Source of the DNA: Clostridiales bacterium
Lineage (GTDB): Bacteria; Bacillota; Desulfotomaculia; Desulfotomaculales; VENG01
Direction: 5' to 3'
Length of the DNA: 64,000 nucleotides
NCBI GenBank assembly: GCA_021736985.1
Contig: JAIPEW010000004.1
Span: forward strand, 62,001 to 126,000
Shown here: piece after piece, positions 35,084 through 41,502 of the stretch
How positions within the stretch are numbered: position 1 is the stretch's first letter
Layout of the letters: each line of letters begins with the position of its first letter
The notes under the pieces: generated by a model
Seen by the model: the letters and a program-made list of their open reading frames with translations, nothing else
Databases searched by the model: none
What the model was told of the DNA's origin: nothing
Made by a program: the position numbers and the translations under genes

Positions 35084-35152
35084 TTGCCACGAAGTTACCG
35101 TTCTGCTCCGCCGTGCCCACGTTCTGCTGCAGCTGGACCTGGCTCTGCATAA
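35084..35152 (-). pseudogene. yjfB fragment next to the RAYT element
   Basis: The minus strand still encodes the yjfB middle (MQSQVQLQQNVGT, then AEQNGNF) but lacks the first codons and the C-terminus. Compared with intact copies, 27 bases are missing exactly between two CCGCCGTG direct repeats, so the deletion probably arose by recombination or slippage between them. The C-terminal side is replaced by the REP-like end. Confidence 0.75.
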
Positions 35153-35169
35153 AGTAAAAATTAAACACT

Positions 35170-35334
35170 TCATTTTTTATATTTTGGGCTAAAACTACTA
35201 GACTTTTTTAATTTGCCATATACTAATTTATCCGATTTAGTAGAACCTAGAGCGAATCCAATACTTTTATAAAATTCATTTTTAGCCTTAGTTGATACAT
35301 TTTTAGATAAACTCTTTGATAATACTTTAGCCAT
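35170..35334 (-). CDS. Small basic protein (54 residues), unknown function
   Basis: An ATG at 35334 follows AAAGGAGTG at a good distance and opens a frame rich in Lys and Ser (MAKVLSKSLSKNVSTKAK, ending SSFSPKYKK). It lies 15 bases after the GAF-like ORF. No family is recognised. The strong ribosome binding site argues that it is translated. Confidence 0.5.
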   Translation of the reverse strand: MAKVLSKSLSKNVSTKAKNEFYKSIGFALGSTKSDKLVYGKLKKSSSFSPKYKK

Positions 35335-35349
35335 ATAAACTCACTCCTT

Positions 35350-35970
35350 TCATTTAAATAAATCAGGAGCATTTTCATACAAGTTTTGGCAAAAACCTAC
35401 TATTATATTAGTTAATATTTCCTCTTTATCTTGAGGTATTATTATCTTATGAGGACTATCAAAAGATATAATAGAAAGTACTTCATTTTTCTCATTAAAT
35501 ATTGGACAGCACAAGATAAATCTAGTATCACTAGTTTTATTTTTTTGAAATGACGTTAAATTAAAATCTTCTTCCGAATATTTTGCATCTCCTTCATAAA
35601 GTACTGCTTTAGCATTATAACATCTGCCAACTAACCCCTGAATTTCTATTTCTGGTTGAACCTGAAATTTTAAATCCTTTGTATTATCCGAAGTATTTGA
35701 TAAACCTTCAATATTTTTTATGATAAAAAACTTTTCAAGAGGCTTACCTTTAAAACTTAAATACAAATTTTTCATACAGGTAAATAGCCCTCTGTCTTCT
35801 ATCCATATTCTTACTGAAACAGAATCTTTTATTGTATCATTTTCAATAATACTTCCTAATGCTGAAAAAACAGAGTGCTTTAAAGTAATAATTAAGGCAG
35901 TTCTTTGCCACTCTATATTATTCTCCTGAGCGAGAATACGTATGTTTCCATACGCCGGGGCGGAGTAGCT
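35350..35970 (-). pseudogene. GAF-like domain protein without an identifiable start
   Basis: The frame encodes a GAF-like fold: VSVRIWIED, then GLVGRCYNAKAVLYEG, TRFILCCPIFNEKNEVLSIISFDSP and a final helix. The first ATG (35775) lies inside the domain and has no ribosome binding site, whereas the open frame continues upstream with protein-like sequence to a stop at about 35971. No ATG, GTG or TTG occurs in that extension, so the original 5' end appears to have been lost. The 54-residue gene downstream is probably cotranscribed. Confidence 0.55.
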
Positions 35971-36105
35971 TTATTGTATCCTTTTCTAGGCGGTAATATC
36001 AAATCTAGGCAACCATTACTAACTTGAATCACATCTGTAATTTCCGCATTTATGGTTTACTTAATAGCTATATACACAAAAAAGAGCCAACTTCATGGCT
36101 CCTTC

Positions 36106-36309
36106 TCACACCCGCACGTCCAGCCTGTTTCCCAGGTGGGGCGGGCTGGCCTGCTTGGCCTCGTTTCCCTGGTTTGCGCCCTCCATCATCTTGTCCACGA
36201 AGCTTCCGTTTTGCTCCGCCGTGTCCATGGCCTTCTTCATGACCGCCGTGCCCACGTTCTGCTGCAGCTGGGCCTGGCTCTGCATGATTGACGCCGCCGC
36301 TATGTTCAC
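36106..36309 (-). CDS. YjfB family motility-associated protein, intact copy 1
   Basis: This 67-residue protein (MNIAAASIMQSQAQLQQNVG, QNGSFVDKMMEG, ending HLGNRLDVRV) belongs to the YjfB family of small proteins, whose B. subtilis member is under SigD control. Function is unknown. A GTG start at 36309 follows GGAGGGTG. It is the second gene of a pair with a 79-residue helical protein. The DNA is visibly richer in GC than the surrounding accessory genes. Confidence 0.8.
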   Translation of the reverse strand: MNIAAASIMQSQAQLQQNVGTAVMKKAMDTAEQNGSFVDKMMEGANQGNEAKQASPPHLGNRLDVRV

Positions 36310-36324
36310 ATGTCACCCTCCTTC

Positions 36325-36564
36325 TTACTGGTTGTCCACCCAGGGCATCCTGGTTTTCTCGTCCAGTTCGTTGACTTCACTTTGCAGCCTCTGCAGTCGG
36401 TCGTTGATTTCCTGCTTCTTATCCTGGCTCAATTCGTTATCCCTGGCGTACTCGGCCAGCCCCCTCATCTTGCGAAGCCTGGTCTCGATTTCGTCCAGGG
36501 CTTTCATCCTCTTCTTAGTCCACTCCAGCTTTTGCCGCAGGTATTCTTCAGAGTAACTGTTCAT
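36325..36564 (-). CDS. 79-residue helical partner of YjfB, copy 1
   Basis: The protein is highly charged and predicted to be helical or coiled coil throughout (MNSYSEEYLRQKLEWTKKRM, ELSQDKKQEINDRLQRLQSE), ending in TRMPWVDNQ. It precedes yjfB by 15 bases. The family is not recognised. Its strict pairing with yjfB in every copy here suggests that the two proteins work together, perhaps as a chaperone pair or an accessory to flagellin. Confidence 0.7.
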   Translation of the reverse strand: MNSYSEEYLRQKLEWTKKRMKALDEIETRLRKMRGLAEYARDNELSQDKKQEINDRLQRLQSEVNELDEKTRMPWVDNQ

Positions 36565-36645
36565 ATGTATTCCTCTAATTTAATAAGTCATTATAAGCTA
36601 TTTTCATTTTAGCATAGCAACAGCACCTATTGTTTATTGTTTACC

Positions 36646-36671
36646 TGCCACAAGAAGCGTCCCCGTGGCAG
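36646..36671 (+). repeat. REP-like hairpin (TGCCAC...GTGGCA)
   Basis: TGCCAC and GTGGCA pair around AAGAAGCGTCCCC, which is a diverged form of the GACAAAAGAACCGTCCCC end. It lies 13 bases before the copied transposase 5' end and probably marks the other boundary of that insertion. Confidence 0.6.
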
Positions 36672-36683
36672 CCGGGCTGCAGG

Positions 36684-36843
36684 CATCCTCAAAAATAGTC
36701 TGCCGGTTCATACCCCGCATTATAATATGGTAAATGCCTGTTCTACTCTTTTCCCTCGCTCATCCTGGCATACTTTAATCACCCTGGTTCATTATACCAT
36801 TTCAACTAGTCCATTTTACCAGACAAAAGAACCGTCCCCATGG
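36684..36843 (-). mobile_element. 160-base relic of the RAYT gene 5' end with its REP-like end
   Basis: This segment matches 34925-35083 with only a few changes. It includes the first 30 or so codons of the transposase, its upstream region and the terminal GACAAAAGAACCGTCCCC at 36822. Nothing further of the transposase remains. It interrupts the yjfB copy at 36844. Confidence 0.85.
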
Positions 36844-36967
36844 CAGCCTTGTCCACGAAGCTGCCGTTCTGCTCCGCCGTGTCCATGGCCTTCTTCATGA
36901 GTGCCGTGCCCACGTTCTGCTGCAGCTGGGCCTGGCTCTGCATGATTGACGCTGCCGCTATATTCAC
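36806..36967 (-). pseudogene. yjfB copy truncated and fused to the RAYT relic
   Basis: A GTG start at 36967 after GGAGGGTG opens a frame identical to YjfB through NGSFVDK. It then runs into the REP-like end as AAMGTVLLSGKMD and stops at 36806, giving a 53-residue chimera. The last 26 residues of YjfB are lost. The ribosome binding site and partner gene upstream are intact, so the chimera may still be made. Confidence 0.8.
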
Positions 36968-36983
36968 GTATCACCCTCCCTTC

Positions 36984-37223
36984 TCACTGGTTGTCCACCC
37001 AAGGTACCCTGGTTTTCTCATCCAGTTCGTTTATTTCATCCTGCAGTTCATGCAATCTATCATTTACCTCTTGCTTCTTGGCCTGGCTAAGCTCGTTGTC
37101 CCTGGCATAACTGGTAAGTTCTTTCATATGATGCAATTTGATCTCGATTTGTTCAAGGGCCTCCATCCTTTGCTTTGTCCACTCCAGTTTTTGCCACAGG
37201 TATTCTTCTGAGTAATTATTCAT
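36984..37223 (-). CDS. 79-residue helical partner of YjfB, copy 2
   Basis: This copy (MNNYSEEYLWQKLEWTKQRM, ending TRVPWVDNQ) is nearly identical to the copy at 47805-48044 and less similar to copy 1, and its upstream 40 bases also match those at 48045-48084. It therefore reflects a recent duplication between the two flagellin loci. It precedes the truncated yjfB by 16 bases. Confidence 0.72.
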   Translation of the reverse strand: MNNYSEEYLWQKLEWTKQRMEALEQIEIKLHHMKELTSYARDNELSQAKKQEVNDRLHELQDEINELDEKTRVPWVDNQ

Positions 37224-37332
37224 AATATAATTTTCAAAAACAACAGGTTAAATTCCTGCATACTAGAAATAAACTAAAATAAAGCTAGCCTATCCGCTGC
37301 TCCTCCATGTAAACATTATTTATAATAGCGCG

Positions 37333-37743
37333 TTATGACAGATTATAGATTTCATCAATAAGTTTATAGGCCCATTTCATATCAGAGTTGGTTTTTATTG
37401 TTGCCTGCCGCTTCCAGTTTCCGGGCTTTAAAGGATCAGAACCCGGCTTTAATAGGACGTGCTGCCTTGTCTCCTCAGTTAATTGGGAATGATCTTCGTC
37501 GTGTACTGCAATATAAATGCAGTTATTTTTTGGGGCGGGTTCAATCTTGAAGAATATTATCTTTTTATCAAATCCATAATTAATATACCAACTACCAGTA
37601 GCACATTTTAACTCCGGGTAATTCTTCTTGATATAATATGTAATGTCATCAAAAATAGGGACAACTTTACCAAGTAAAGTAAATCGTAATCCGTTAAAAT
37701 TAGTATCATCAGTATCAAAATCAATCCGGCCTGAACGTGACAT
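37333..37743 (-). CDS. Uncharacterised 136-residue protein
   Basis: The soluble protein contains LRFTLLGKVVPIFDDITYYIKK, WYINYGFDKKIIFFKIEP and IYIAVHDEDHSQL, an alternating alpha/beta pattern. It loosely recalls DUF5655-type or DUF1801-type domains, but I cannot assign it. It lies between the flagellin-linked genes on the same strand, with gaps of about 105 bases on each side, and has no counterpart at the second flagellin locus. Confidence 0.55.
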   Translation of the reverse strand: MSRSGRIDFDTDDTNFNGLRFTLLGKVVPIFDDITYYIKKNYPELKCATGSWYINYGFDKKIIFFKIEPAPKNNCIYIAVHDEDHSQLTEETRQHVLLKPGSDPLKPGNWKRQATIKTNSDMKWAYKLIDEIYNLS

Positions 37744-37847
37744 TATTTTATCCCTCTTATCATGTAATCTTAGACTCTTAAATAATACAAGTTATATTTC
37801 TTCACTAATTTTTGTTTAACTAAAAAAACAGAGTGCATAAAACTATA

Positions 37848-38216
37848 CTACGAAGTCAAATATGGACTGAAAGTGTTGTTTAGCTCGGCCTTCCACTTTT
37901 TATAACGGGGAACCAGTGTAAACTGCAGTATTTCCATTACTTTCCCCCGGTTTCCCTGCTCATAGGTAGAAACTACCAGCTCAATGATGTCGTGCAAGGA
38001 ATCTGACATAGATTCCAAGTTATTGTCAGGCAGTTTCTCTAAAACAGGCTGGATTGACCTGTGCATCTGGTAGAAGGCATCTGCAGAGTCGTGAAACATC
38101 ATCATGGTAGAATCAAATTCACCCTGCTTGAGCTTAGATTTAATATATTCCAATCCCTCCAGGCAGGTTTCGGCTAATTCTGTTATCTTTTTCATTATGT
38201 CTATATGGTTATTCAT
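37848..38216 (-). CDS. Uncharacterised helical protein downstream of flagellin 1
   Basis: This 122-residue protein is predicted to be all-helical (ITELAETCLEGLEYIKSKL, DSADAFYQMHRSIQPVLEKL, MEILQFTLVPRYKKWKAEL). It follows the flagellin 1 terminator by about 30 bases. Size and helical make-up resemble flagellar chaperones such as FliS or FliT, but no motif decides this. A flagellin-related role is inferred from position only. Confidence 0.55.
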   Translation of the reverse strand: MNNHIDIMKKITELAETCLEGLEYIKSKLKQGEFDSTMMMFHDSADAFYQMHRSIQPVLEKLPDNNLESMSDSLHDIIELVVSTYEQGNRGKVMEILQFTLVPRYKKWKAELNNTFSPYLTS

Positions 38217-38243
38217 ATTATCTTCCTTTCAAACTGGTTATGT

Positions 38244-38279
38244 AAAAAAAGAGGCCCCGGTTGAGCCTGAGGCCTCTTT
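38244..38279 (-). terminator. Intrinsic terminator of flagellin 1
   Basis: On the minus strand AAGAGGCC pairs with GGCCTCTT across a 14-base loop and ends in T7. The element and its flanks are nearly identical to 48135-48173 after flagellin 2. Confidence 0.9.
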
Positions 38280-38293
38280 GTAGTTCAAAGTAT

Positions 38294-40426
38294 CTATTGT
38301 AAAAGCTTAAGTACGCCTTGCGGCATCTGATTTGCTTGGGCCAACATGCTCTGTGCTGCCTGGCTAAGGATATTCTGCTTGGTGAAGTTCATCATTTCCT
38401 TGGCCATGTCTGTGTCACGGATACGGGATTCAGCAGAAGTCAAGTTCTCAGCTGAAGTACCTAAGTTATTGATTGTGTGCTCCAAACGGTTTTGATAAGC
38501 ACCTAATGCAGAACGCTGTGCAGAAACTTGCTCAATTGCATCATTTACAACTTCTACTGCAGCCGATGCCTTATCATGAGTAGTCACATCCATGGCATAT
38601 TCAGTAGCAGTATTATTAGTACCATTGGTAACGTTTTGTGTTGAAGTAAACATTGCACCTGCAACACTACTATGATCAGCTCCCGCAGTGTCACCTGATA
38701 CTCCAAGAGCATTAGCTCTCATATCACTGATATCCATTTGGAAACTCTGGCCATTGTTAGCACCTATTTGGAAATTGGTTTTGAAACCTGTTGTTTCATT
38801 TTCTGTAGAATCTAATTGTACTTGGTTGCCTGCTGCACCTGTGCTAGCAACGGTAATATCAATTTGACCAATTCCCCCGTCAGCCAGATTCACTTGAGAC
38901 ATCTGCGGATCCAAGGCTAAAACTGAATCTTTTATATCATTTACAGTACTCTTTCCATTTATATCTATTACATAATCAGTACTTAACTCTGTCTTTGCTT
39001 CGTTGGCATCTGAATAATTACCGGATGTACTATCATAGAATCCAATGCTTTCATTTCCAATTGTTACTGTTGAACCTTCAGTTGGGGTATCTGAAAAAGT
39101 TATACTTCCAGTAGCTGCAGTATCAGTGGGAGCAGTAGAATTTACAAGTTCACCTGCTGAAAGTCCTGAAACTCCAGTTGAAGTAGCATCTACATTTACT
39201 TGATCTGCATTAGCACCATCAACTGTTACTTGATAACCCGAAATTGGGTCATTATTAACTTCATCTACAACTGCTTGTGCTATTCCCTGACCATTAGTTA
39301 TACCATAGGTATCAACTACATAATCAGCACTTAAGGATGTTTTGGCATGATCAGCATCATCAAAGTTTCCGGAATTACTATTATAAAAAGCTATTGTTTT
39401 ATTAGCGACTGTAATTTTAGATCCTTCTGCAGGTACACCATCGTTTTGATCAAAGCTTATATCACCATTGGCAGCAACAGCATCTACGCCTGTACTTTCA
39501 GAAGATACTGAAACTCCTCCTCCTAATTTTAGTGATCCACCACTGGCGACTGCAATATTTTCTGCTGTATTCGTATCACCATTTGCAAGCGTATCAGTAA
39601 CTTCTAAAGTATCTGTATTATCATTAAATGTAAAGCCAGCTAACGCATTATCAGAAGTATCACCATCATCATAATCTCTCATCGCTTCAAATGCATCTTT
39701 AAGAGCTGTTGCTATATCGTTGGACAAAGTACCAGAATCTGTATCTACCTCAACTGTAGCAGCTGTATCGCTTGAGGCACTTGCTGCAGCGCCACCACTA
39801 CTTGTACCAGATATTGTAACTTCTGCTCCCATAAATGTAACAGTATTGGATTCAGTATCAGCTATATCTGCTGTTACTTGTGCTGACCATGTTTCTGCTA
39901 CTGCATCTACACCCAAAGAAGTTTCATTAACAGTAGTATCTACTGTTCCTGTATCCAACCCACCTGTTAAACTGTCAGCAGAGGTAGCAGCATTAGCATT
40001 TATTGAAGTTCCACCGTCAAGCAGTGTTTGGGTGTTAAATTCAGTAGTATTGCCAATACGATTAAGCTCAGTTGTTAACTGATTGATTTCTTTTTGTATT
40101 TCGCCACGGTCAACATCAACATTGGTATCATTAGCAGACTGTGTAGCCAGTTCACGCATACGCTGCAGTATACTATGAGTCTCATTTAGTGCACCTTCAG
40201 CGGTCTGAATCATGGAAATGCCATCTTGAGCATTACTCTGGGCTTGTTCCAGTCCGCGGATTTGTGCCCTCATCTTTTCAGAAATAGCCAGACCTGCTGC
40301 ATCATCGGCTGCACTGTTAATGCGCATTCCTGATGACAATTTTTCCAAAGAATTCTGCTGCTGAGTGCTGTTGCTCTGCAACTGACGATACGTATTAAGA
40401 GCTGCAATGTTGTGATTAATTCTCAT
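38294..40426 (-). CDS. Flagellin 1 (large, with repeated central domain)
   Basis: This 710-residue flagellin has standard D0/D1 ends: [16 protein letters not shown] and [15 protein letters not shown] at the N-terminus, and [20 protein letters not shown] with [18 protein letters not shown] at the C-terminus. The central 430 residues are an acidic Ser/Thr/Asp-rich insertion with two clear repeats of about 110 residues, each with KTIAFYNSNSGNFDDADHAK-type sequence. Simple Firmicutes flagellins have about 270-300 residues. It follows two small csrA genes and has a leader with CsrA-type sites. Confidence 0.95.
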   Translation of the reverse strand: MRINHNIAALNTYRQLQSNSTQQQNSLEKLSSGMRINSAADDAAGLAISEKMRAQIRGLEQAQSNAQDGISMIQTAEGALNETHSILQRMRELATQSANDTNVDVDRGEIQKEINQLTTELNRIGNTTEFNTQTLLDGGTSINANAATSADSLTGGLDTGTVDTTVNETSLGVDAVAETWSAQVTADIADTESNTVTFMGAEVTISGTSSGGAAASASSDTAATVEVDTDSGTLSNDIATALKDAFEAMRDYDDGDTSDNALAGFTFNDNTDTLEVTDTLANGDTNTAENIAVASGGSLKLGGGVSVSSESTGVDAVAANGDISFDQNDGVPAEGSKITVANKTIAFYNSNSGNFDDADHAKTSLSADYVVDTYGITNGQGIAQAVVDEVNNDPISGYQVTVDGANADQVNVDATSTGVSGLSAGELVNSTAPTDTAATGSITFSDTPTEGSTVTIGNESIGFYDSTSGNYSDANEAKTELSTDYVIDINGKSTVNDIKDSVLALDPQMSQVNLADGGIGQIDITVASTGAAGNQVQLDSTENETTGFKTNFQIGANNGQSFQMDISDMRANALGVSGDTAGADHSSVAGAMFTSTQNVTNGTNNTATEYAMDVTTHDKASAAVEVVNDAIEQVSAQRSALGAYQNRLEHTINNLGTSAENLTSAESRIRDTDMAKEMMNFTKQNILSQAAQSMLAQANQMPQGVLKLLQ

Positions 40427-40437
40427 AAAATAAATTA

Positions 40438-40480
40438 CCTCCTTGTTATTTTGGTTTTAAGTGAGCATCCTTTCTCACTT
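40438..40480 (-). promoter_or_regulatory. Putative CsrA binding sites in the flagellin 1 leader
   Basis: On the minus strand AAGTGAG and CTCACTT form a seven-pair hairpin (40459-40480) whose loop is AAAGGATG, containing the CsrA core AGGAT. The Shine-Dalgarno AAGGAGG (40438-40444) lies 15 bases further on and carries a second GGA. This two-site layout matches the Bacillus subtilis hag leader, where CsrA blocks ribosome binding. Confidence 0.65.
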
Positions 40481-40493
40481 TTAACTATATTTT

Positions 40494-40526
40494 AAGCACT
40501 CATAACCCCGGGTCATTATGATGCTT
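40494..40526 (-). repeat. Inverted repeat in the flagellin 1 leader
   Basis: AAGCATCATAA and TTATGAGTGCTT pair with two mismatches around a CCCGGGG-containing loop. It lies upstream of the CsrA-type hairpin and may stabilise the leader mRNA. It is not followed by a T tract, so it is not a terminator. Confidence 0.55.
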
Positions 40527-40542
40527 AAATTTTAATTTGCAC

Positions 40543-40617
40543 AAAAAAAGACGAGTTAATTTATTCATACTGTACCCGGTGTCCTACCGGTTTTTACAGT
40601 TAATAAATCAACTCGTC
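40543..40617 (-). ncRNA. Long stem-loop A with an apical AGGA loop, downstream of small csrA 1
   Basis: On the minus strand GACGAGTT (outer arm) pairs with AACTCGTC, continuing through ATTTATT/AATAAAT and ACTGTA/TACAGT. The tip CCGGT-AGGAC-ACCGG (40576-40590) presents GGA in a five-base loop, the preferred CsrA target. Seven T follow the 3' arm. It could be a terminator, an mRNA 3' end that sequesters CsrA, or a small RNA. It lies between csrA and the flagellin leader. Confidence 0.6.
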
Positions 40618-40656
40618 CGTGATTGATTAAAGTTATGTTGTTTTAAACACTTATAT

Positions 40657-40824
40657 TTAACATACTCCAGTATTTTCCTCATATATTTCCCCGCGGACAA
40701 TTCTAACGTCCTTAGGGGCATCAACAGCCAGTCTTAAATCTCCTTCCTGACTTCTTACTACTTTCACTTTTACATTATCACCAATCATTATATACTCTCC
40801 AGGTTTTCTGCCAATTACTAACAT
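40657..40824 (-). CDS. csrA: Small CsrA paralog 1 (55 residues)
   Basis: The protein reads MLVIGRKPGEYIMIGDNVKV, then GDLRLAVDAPKDVRIVRGEI, ending YEENTGVC. It keeps the CsrA fold residues, including Leu2 and the RNA-binding Arg44, but has only a seven-residue tail after the last strand; usual CsrA proteins have 61-75 residues. The start follows CAGGGAGG, which itself contains GGA and could be autoregulated. CsrA dimers repress translation by binding GGA hairpins. It is 53 residues identical in plan to the paralog upstream. Confidence 0.88.
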   Translation of the reverse strand: MLVIGRKPGEYIMIGDNVKVKVVRSQEGDLRLAVDAPKDVRIVRGEIYEENTGVC

Positions 40825-40851
40825 TATGCAACCTCCCTGTTAATAAAAAAT

Positions 40852-40941
40852 GACGAGTCTGTCTTGTCTCTTTTAAAGATGTTTGGCCAAAAAACATCTT
40901 TAGATAGCCGCATCCTGCAGCTTAAGACAAAACAACTCGTC
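40852..40941 (-). ncRNA. Long branched stem-loop B with an apical AGGAT loop, between the small csrA genes
   Basis: The outer arms GACGAGT and ACTCGTC continue with two one-base bulges through TTGTCT/AGACAA. Inside are two hairpins: AGCTGC-AGGAT-GCGGCT (40906-40922), which presents GGA in the loop in the best CsrA consensus, and AAAGATGTTT/AACATCTTT (40875-40901). T6 follows the 3' arm. The outer stem matches that of stem-loop A, so the two have a common origin. Confidence 0.6.
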
Positions 40942-41021
40942 CCTGATTTGTTTAATTATTTAATTCTATTATTATTATCGGTTATTTTAGGTTAAACTTT
41001 AGTCTTTTTAGACATTTTCTT

Positions 41022-41183
41022 TTATTTTTCTTCTTTTTCATGTAATTCCCCACGGACAATCTTAACCTCTTTTGGAGCATCAACTGCCAACCTCAAATCA
41101 CCCTCGTTGCTCCTTATCACTGTTACTTTTATTTTGTCATCTATCATTATATACTCACCCGGCTTCCTGCCTATAACCAGCAT
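41022..41183 (-). CDS. csrA: Small CsrA paralog 2 (53 residues)
   Basis: The protein reads MLVIGRKPGEYIMIDDKIKV, then GDLRLAVDAPKEVKIVRGEL, ending HEKEEK. It differs from paralog 1 at about a quarter of positions and keeps Arg44. The start is preceded by GAGGAGG. It is the first gene of the small csrA - flagellin 1 transcript. The 319 bases upstream (41184-41502) hold a possible promoter, TTGACT-18-TAACTT near 41260-41300, and nothing else that I recognise. Confidence 0.87.
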   Translation of the reverse strand: MLVIGRKPGEYIMIDDKIKVTVIRSNEGDLRLAVDAPKEVKIVRGELHEKEEK

Positions 41184-41502
41184 AATTAAGATACCTCCTC
41201 GTCTTGAAGTCAGAGTATAAATCTAAAACTATAGTTTGTGCAGCAGTTGATGACTTTCTAATATGTACCAAGTTACATTCAAACACTATATAAAGTCAAG
41301 ACGTATTCCGATTTTTTTCGACATAAAATTTATTAACCCAGGTAATATAATTAAGAAAAAAGTATAAGAGGAAATATTGAATAATGCCAGAACAGCATTA
41401 GGTAAAAATTGAAGAGCATTTTATAAATTTTACACATACTCTTCCAAAACACTTGTTCCCCACACAAAAATATGATATAAATGACTTAAACTTATTGCGG
41501 GT

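Noticed and set aside
40494-40617. Sigma28 promoter directly before flagellin 1
   Set aside because: TAAA sequences occur, but none has a CCGAT-like -10 at 15-16 bases.
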